DNA of 21,933 bases from contig PBMJ01000008.1 in NCBI GenBank assembly GCA_002722525.1, positions 9,609 through 31,541 of the forward strand, written 5' to 3'. This DNA is from Acidimicrobiaceae bacterium. GTDB lineage: Bacteria > Actinomycetota > Acidimicrobiia > Acidimicrobiales > UBA8592. Position 1 is the first letter of the stretch. Every line of letters begins with the position of its first letter. Positions 19,224-21,933 of this stretch are shown piece by piece. The position numbers and the translations under genes are program-made. The notes beneath the pieces were generated by a model. The model was given only the letters and a program-made list of their open reading frames with translations, ran no database searches and was not told the origin of the DNA.

Positions 19224-20966
19224 ATGGCTACAAAGTACTATGTTACCGACACTGACTTATCAGATCGGTTCCCTTTATACACCCGCGCAAATGTCGGCGA
19301 AGTTTTCCCTGACCCTGTCACCCCGCTCACAAGTAGTACAGGTCTCTGGCAGGCTGAGCTGGGTTGGCGGGATGCATGGGAACGTATAGGTGCTTTCGAT
19401 ACGAGTGAATTCCCGCCAGACCAGTTTTCGCAGTTAGGTGTTGTAGCGGGATACTGCTACTTAAACGCTTCACTTATCCGGCTTTTTGGTGTTCGTGCCC
19501 CTGGGCTTTCATGGGAGGATATGGATGAGCAGTTCTTTGGTGCTTTACCCGGAGTTCCGACATACGAAGAGCAGCCTGGAGATGAGGATTTGGAAAAAAC
19601 TGCGGCAATTGGAGCAGTGTTCCAATGGGTCTTGAGCAAATCGCAGCTTGAAGACCTCGATGAACTCACATCGGACAAAAAAGCCACGGAAGACCTTCGA
19701 GCTAACCGGCCTGACTTTACGCAACTCAGTAACGAAGAACTCTTCGCCCAGTTTCAGGAGCTTATGCTCCAGCATAGAAAATACTTCTGCCAACATGTTT
19801 TTACTACTTACATGGCTACTGTTCCTGTCGGCATCATTTCTGGAGTAGCAGCAGCTGTTGAACGTCCGGATCTTTTTATGCCAATTATCGCTGGTATCGG
19901 TGAAGTGGATTCCGCTGAGCCGTCCCATGCACTGTGGGAGATGGGCAGACTTGTAAGTTCATCTTCTGAACTGACAGAAGCATTCGACAATGGGGTGGAA
20001 GGATTACTTGACCGGTTGGGTCAGAGCGACAGAAGCGATGCACAAGCATTTCTCACAGCTTTTGAAGATTTCGTCTACTCGTATGGTTCAAGAGGCCCCA
20101 ATGAATGGGAAGTCCGTTCGCCTACTTGGGAGACCCGACCTGAACTCGCTTTGAGCGCTATTGAAAGAATGCGACTAGCGCCCGAAGAAGCAGCTCCGAA
20201 AACGCAACATGCAGTACGCTCCGCTCAACGTGAAGAGGCCGCAGCTCAGTTGCTGGCGATGGTTGAAGGCGACCCCGAAGTCCATGGAGAATTAGCTGCA
20301 GGGATTGCTGCTTCGATGGCGTGGTTGCCAGCTCGTGAACGCACCAAAACTAACAATATTCGCCTCATTCATGAGATGCGGGTTCGAATGCGAGTCATAG
20401 GTGAACGTATGGTGGCTCTAAAAGCATTTGACGAAATCGAAGACTTCGGGTTTCTTGAGGAAACTGAATACTCAGCCCTTTTCGCTGAGCCCCTAAGCAT
20501 GTTGGAGACCATCAGAGTAAGAAGAGAAGAATACTATGGACTCCTCAAACGAGAAGCACAGTTTCTGTTTTATGGTGAAGCAGATCCTCCCGAAACTTGG
20601 AGGCGTCGAGATGAAGCATCCGAAGACCAGCTGGAACCAGGGAGCACGCTTCAGGGAATGCCAGGGTGCCCCGGAATGGCACAAGGTCGAGCTCGTGTCA
20701 TCCTCGACAGCAACGACCCAACAGATCTAGAACCCGGAGATATTCTTATTGCGCCGATCACTGATCCCTCTTGGACGCCGCTGTTTGTCCCAGCTGCAGC
20801 TGTCGTTGTTGATGTAGGAGCCCCACTGTCACATGCCATCATTGTCAGTAGAGAATTAGGAATTCCGTGCGTTGTCTCAGCAACAGATGCCACAAGGAGA
20901 ATACCCAATGGCGCCCTTATTCAGGTAAATGGAGATTCAGGAGTCGTAACTGTTCTTGAAGAATAA
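19224..20966 (+). CDS. PEP-utilising-enzyme-like protein (rifampicin phosphotransferase-like) without ATP-grasp domain
   Basis: This 580-residue protein starts with a region typical of the middle (substrate-binding) domain of rifampicin-phosphotransferase-like proteins (NVGEVFPDPVTPLTSSTG near 24-41). It ends with the swivelling His domain at about 480-580: GCPGMAQGRARVI, GDILIAPITDPSWTPLF and PLSHAIIVSRELGIP, with His537 as the expected phospho-carrier. The N-terminal ATP-grasp domain (about 300 residues) of full enzymes is absent, and no gene for it is seen in the window. The protein therefore needs a separate ATP-grasp partner or has another role. AAAGGAG is 6 nt before the ATG. It converges on the acyl-CoA dehydrogenase gene with 10 bases between stops. 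Confidence 0.85.
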   Translation: MATKYYVTDTDLSDRFPLYTRANVGEVFPDPVTPLTSSTGLWQAELGWRDAWERIGAFDTSEFPPDQFSQLGVVAGYCYLNASLIRLFGVRAPGLSWEDMDEQFFGALPGVPTYEEQPGDEDLEKTAAIGAVFQWVLSKSQLEDLDELTSDKKATEDLRANRPDFTQLSNEELFAQFQELMLQHRKYFCQHVFTTYMATVPVGIISGVAAAVERPDLFMPIIAGIGEVDSAEPSHALWEMGRLVSSSSELTEAFDNGVEGLLDRLGQSDRSDAQAFLTAFEDFVYSYGSRGPNEWEVRSPTWETRPELALSAIERMRLAPEEAAPKTQHAVRSAQREEAAAQLLAMVEGDPEVHGELAAGIAASMAWLPARERTKTNNIRLIHEMRVRMRVIGERMVALKAFDEIEDFGFLEETEYSALFAEPLSMLETIRVRREEYYGLLKREAQFLFYGEADPPETWRRRDEASEDQLEPGSTLQGMPGCPGMAQGRARVILDSNDPTDLEPGDILIAPITDPSWTPLFVPAAAVVVDVGAPLSHAIIVSRELGIPCVVSATDATRRIPNGALIQVNGDSGVVTVLEE

Positions 20967-20976
20967 GCAGTTCCCT

Positions 20977-21933
20977 CTAACGAGGAATTTCGCTCCAAGC
21001 GACATCCTTATCCACACGAACATCTCCTGGAAGACCTAGGACGCGTTCTCCAAGGATATTTCGCATAATTTCACTTGTTCCGCCTTCGATAGTGTTCGCG
21101 CGAGACCGAAGGAATTGGCCTGATACAAATGAACTTCCATGTGCTTCTTCGCTTCTCACCATGGGGTACCCTGCAGGGTGAAGCATTCCTTCGGCACCTT
21201 CCAAGCTCATGCAGGTTTCGAAAATCTTCTGATTAAGTTCAGCGCTAAAGAGTTTCCCAACTGAACCTCCAGGTCCAGCATCTCCACTTTTCGCCAATAC
21301 TTTCGCTCGCTGGTTAGTAAGGCGAAGTATTTCTGCCTTTATCCAAAGGTCAGCGACCTGATCTCTCATAACTTTCCGGTCGTGCTCTCCTAATTCGTCT
21401 TTCTTTGTATTCCAAAGATTCATAAGGGTCCGGATAGGTCCTCCGCCTTTTCCACCGCTGCCACCACCGAGTGCAACACGTTCATTCATCAAAGTCGTGA
21501 TCGCTACGCGCCATCCATCACCCTCATCACCTAAACGCTGGTTATCAGCGATTCTCACATCAGTGAGAAACACTTCATTAAATTCAGCTTCACCCGTAAT
21601 CTGATACAAGGGCCTCACTTCCACACCGTCCGAATGCATATCAAGGATGAAGTATGACAATCCCTTATGCTTAGGAGTATCTGGGTTCGTTCGGGTAAGT
21701 AACATGCCGTAGTTAGATAAATGAGCGAGGGTCGTCCAGACTTTCTGCCCGTTCACCAGCCATTCATCACCGTCACGGATCCCTCGACTAGGAATTCCAG
21801 CGACATCTGACCCATGAGTGGGTTCAGAAAAAAGCTGGCACCAAATATCCTCACCGGTGAAGATCTTTTTCAAGTGCTTTTCGTGCATCTCTTCAGTTCC
21901 ATGGTTCAAGACCACAGGAGCACCCATGCCAAT
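20977..21933 (-). CDS. Acyl-CoA dehydrogenase, C-terminal part (5' truncated by window)
   Basis: The frame is open to the last base, so the N-terminus lies outside the window. The visible 318 residues include the flavin-binding loop WCQLFSEPTHGSDVAG, WLVNGQKVWTTLAHLSNYG, the strand EFNEVFLTDVRI, and a C-terminal SRANTIEGGTSEIMRNILGERVLGLP. The Glu of IEGGTSEI is the likely catalytic base position, as in many FadE-type enzymes. This end signature differs from the ADGADEVH type of the other acyl-CoA dehydrogenase in the window, so the two belong to distinct subgroups. Substrate unknown. Confidence 0.92.
   Translation of the reverse strand: MGMGAPVVLNHGTEEMHEKHLKKIFTGEDIWCQLFSEPTHGSDVAGIPSRGIRDGDEWLVNGQKVWTTLAHLSNYGMLLTRTNPDTPKHKGLSYFILDMHSDGVEVRPLYQITGEAEFNEVFLTDVRIADNQRLGDEGDGWRVAITTLMNERVALGGGSGGKGGGPIRTLMNLWNTKKDELGEHDRKVMRDQVADLWIKAEILRLTNQRAKVLAKSGDAGPGGSVGKLFSAELNQKIFETCMSLEGAEGMLHPAGYPMVRSEEAHGSSFVSGQFLRSRANTIEGGTSEIMRNILGERVLGLPGDVRVDKDVAWSEIPR

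Noticed and set aside
1..21933. Mobile elements, phage genes, CRISPR arrays, tRNA or rRNA
   Set aside because: No transposase, integrase, direct-repeat/spacer array or RNA gene was recognised on either strand; all intergenic gaps are short.

Overview
The window reads as a gene-dense chromosomal segment of a free-living, probably marine, actinobacterium, most likely an Acidimicrobiia-type lineage. A SAR202-type Chloroflexota is the main alternative. The evidence is moderate GC (close to half by eye), five luciferase-like (LLM) oxidoreductases including one of the F420-dependent Rv3520c type, two acyl-CoA dehydrogenases, a Rieske oxygenase fragment, an SDR, a crotonase, a DUF6777-like surface protein and many leaderless-looking gene starts. 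No rRNA, tRNA, mobile element, CRISPR array or prophage gene was seen. No non-genic stretch reaches 300 bases; the longest gaps are about 130 bases and lie between divergent genes.

Left part (1-5783): the C-terminal half of a Rieske oxygenase is coupled to a small unknown protein. It runs head-on into an EamA transporter and a lipoprotein with a duplicated, neocarzinostatin-like domain, both on the minus strand. A divergent two-gene unit (LLM oxidoreductase plus SnoaL-like protein, TAATG overlap) then converges on an acyl-CoA dehydrogenase.

Middle (5784-12120): an SDR, a formylglycine-type sulfatase without a signal peptide, two LLM oxidoreductases converging on each other, and a third LLM gene followed by a TetR regulator. 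Back-to-back promoters and inverted repeats lie between the divergent LLM genes.

Right part (12221-21933): a 902-residue membrane-anchored surface protein with seven cysteine-bounded modules, most of them tryptophan-rich, is the most unusual object here. After it come an LLM/alpha-beta hydrolase/FMN split-barrel set, a PaaG-like crotonase, a HAD-like protein, a PEP-utilising-enzyme-like protein that lacks the ATP-grasp part, and a truncated acyl-CoA dehydrogenase.

Taken together the enzymes suggest oxidative breakdown of diverse organic molecules: oxygenation, dehydrogenation, CoA-ester processing, ester and sulfate-ester hydrolysis. Substrates cannot be read from sequence. Six of the nine genes that lack a usable Shine-Dalgarno or coupled start have a TANNNT hexamer exactly 6 nt before the start codon, which suggests widespread leaderless transcription. 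Several convergent genes are separated by only 4-12 bases.
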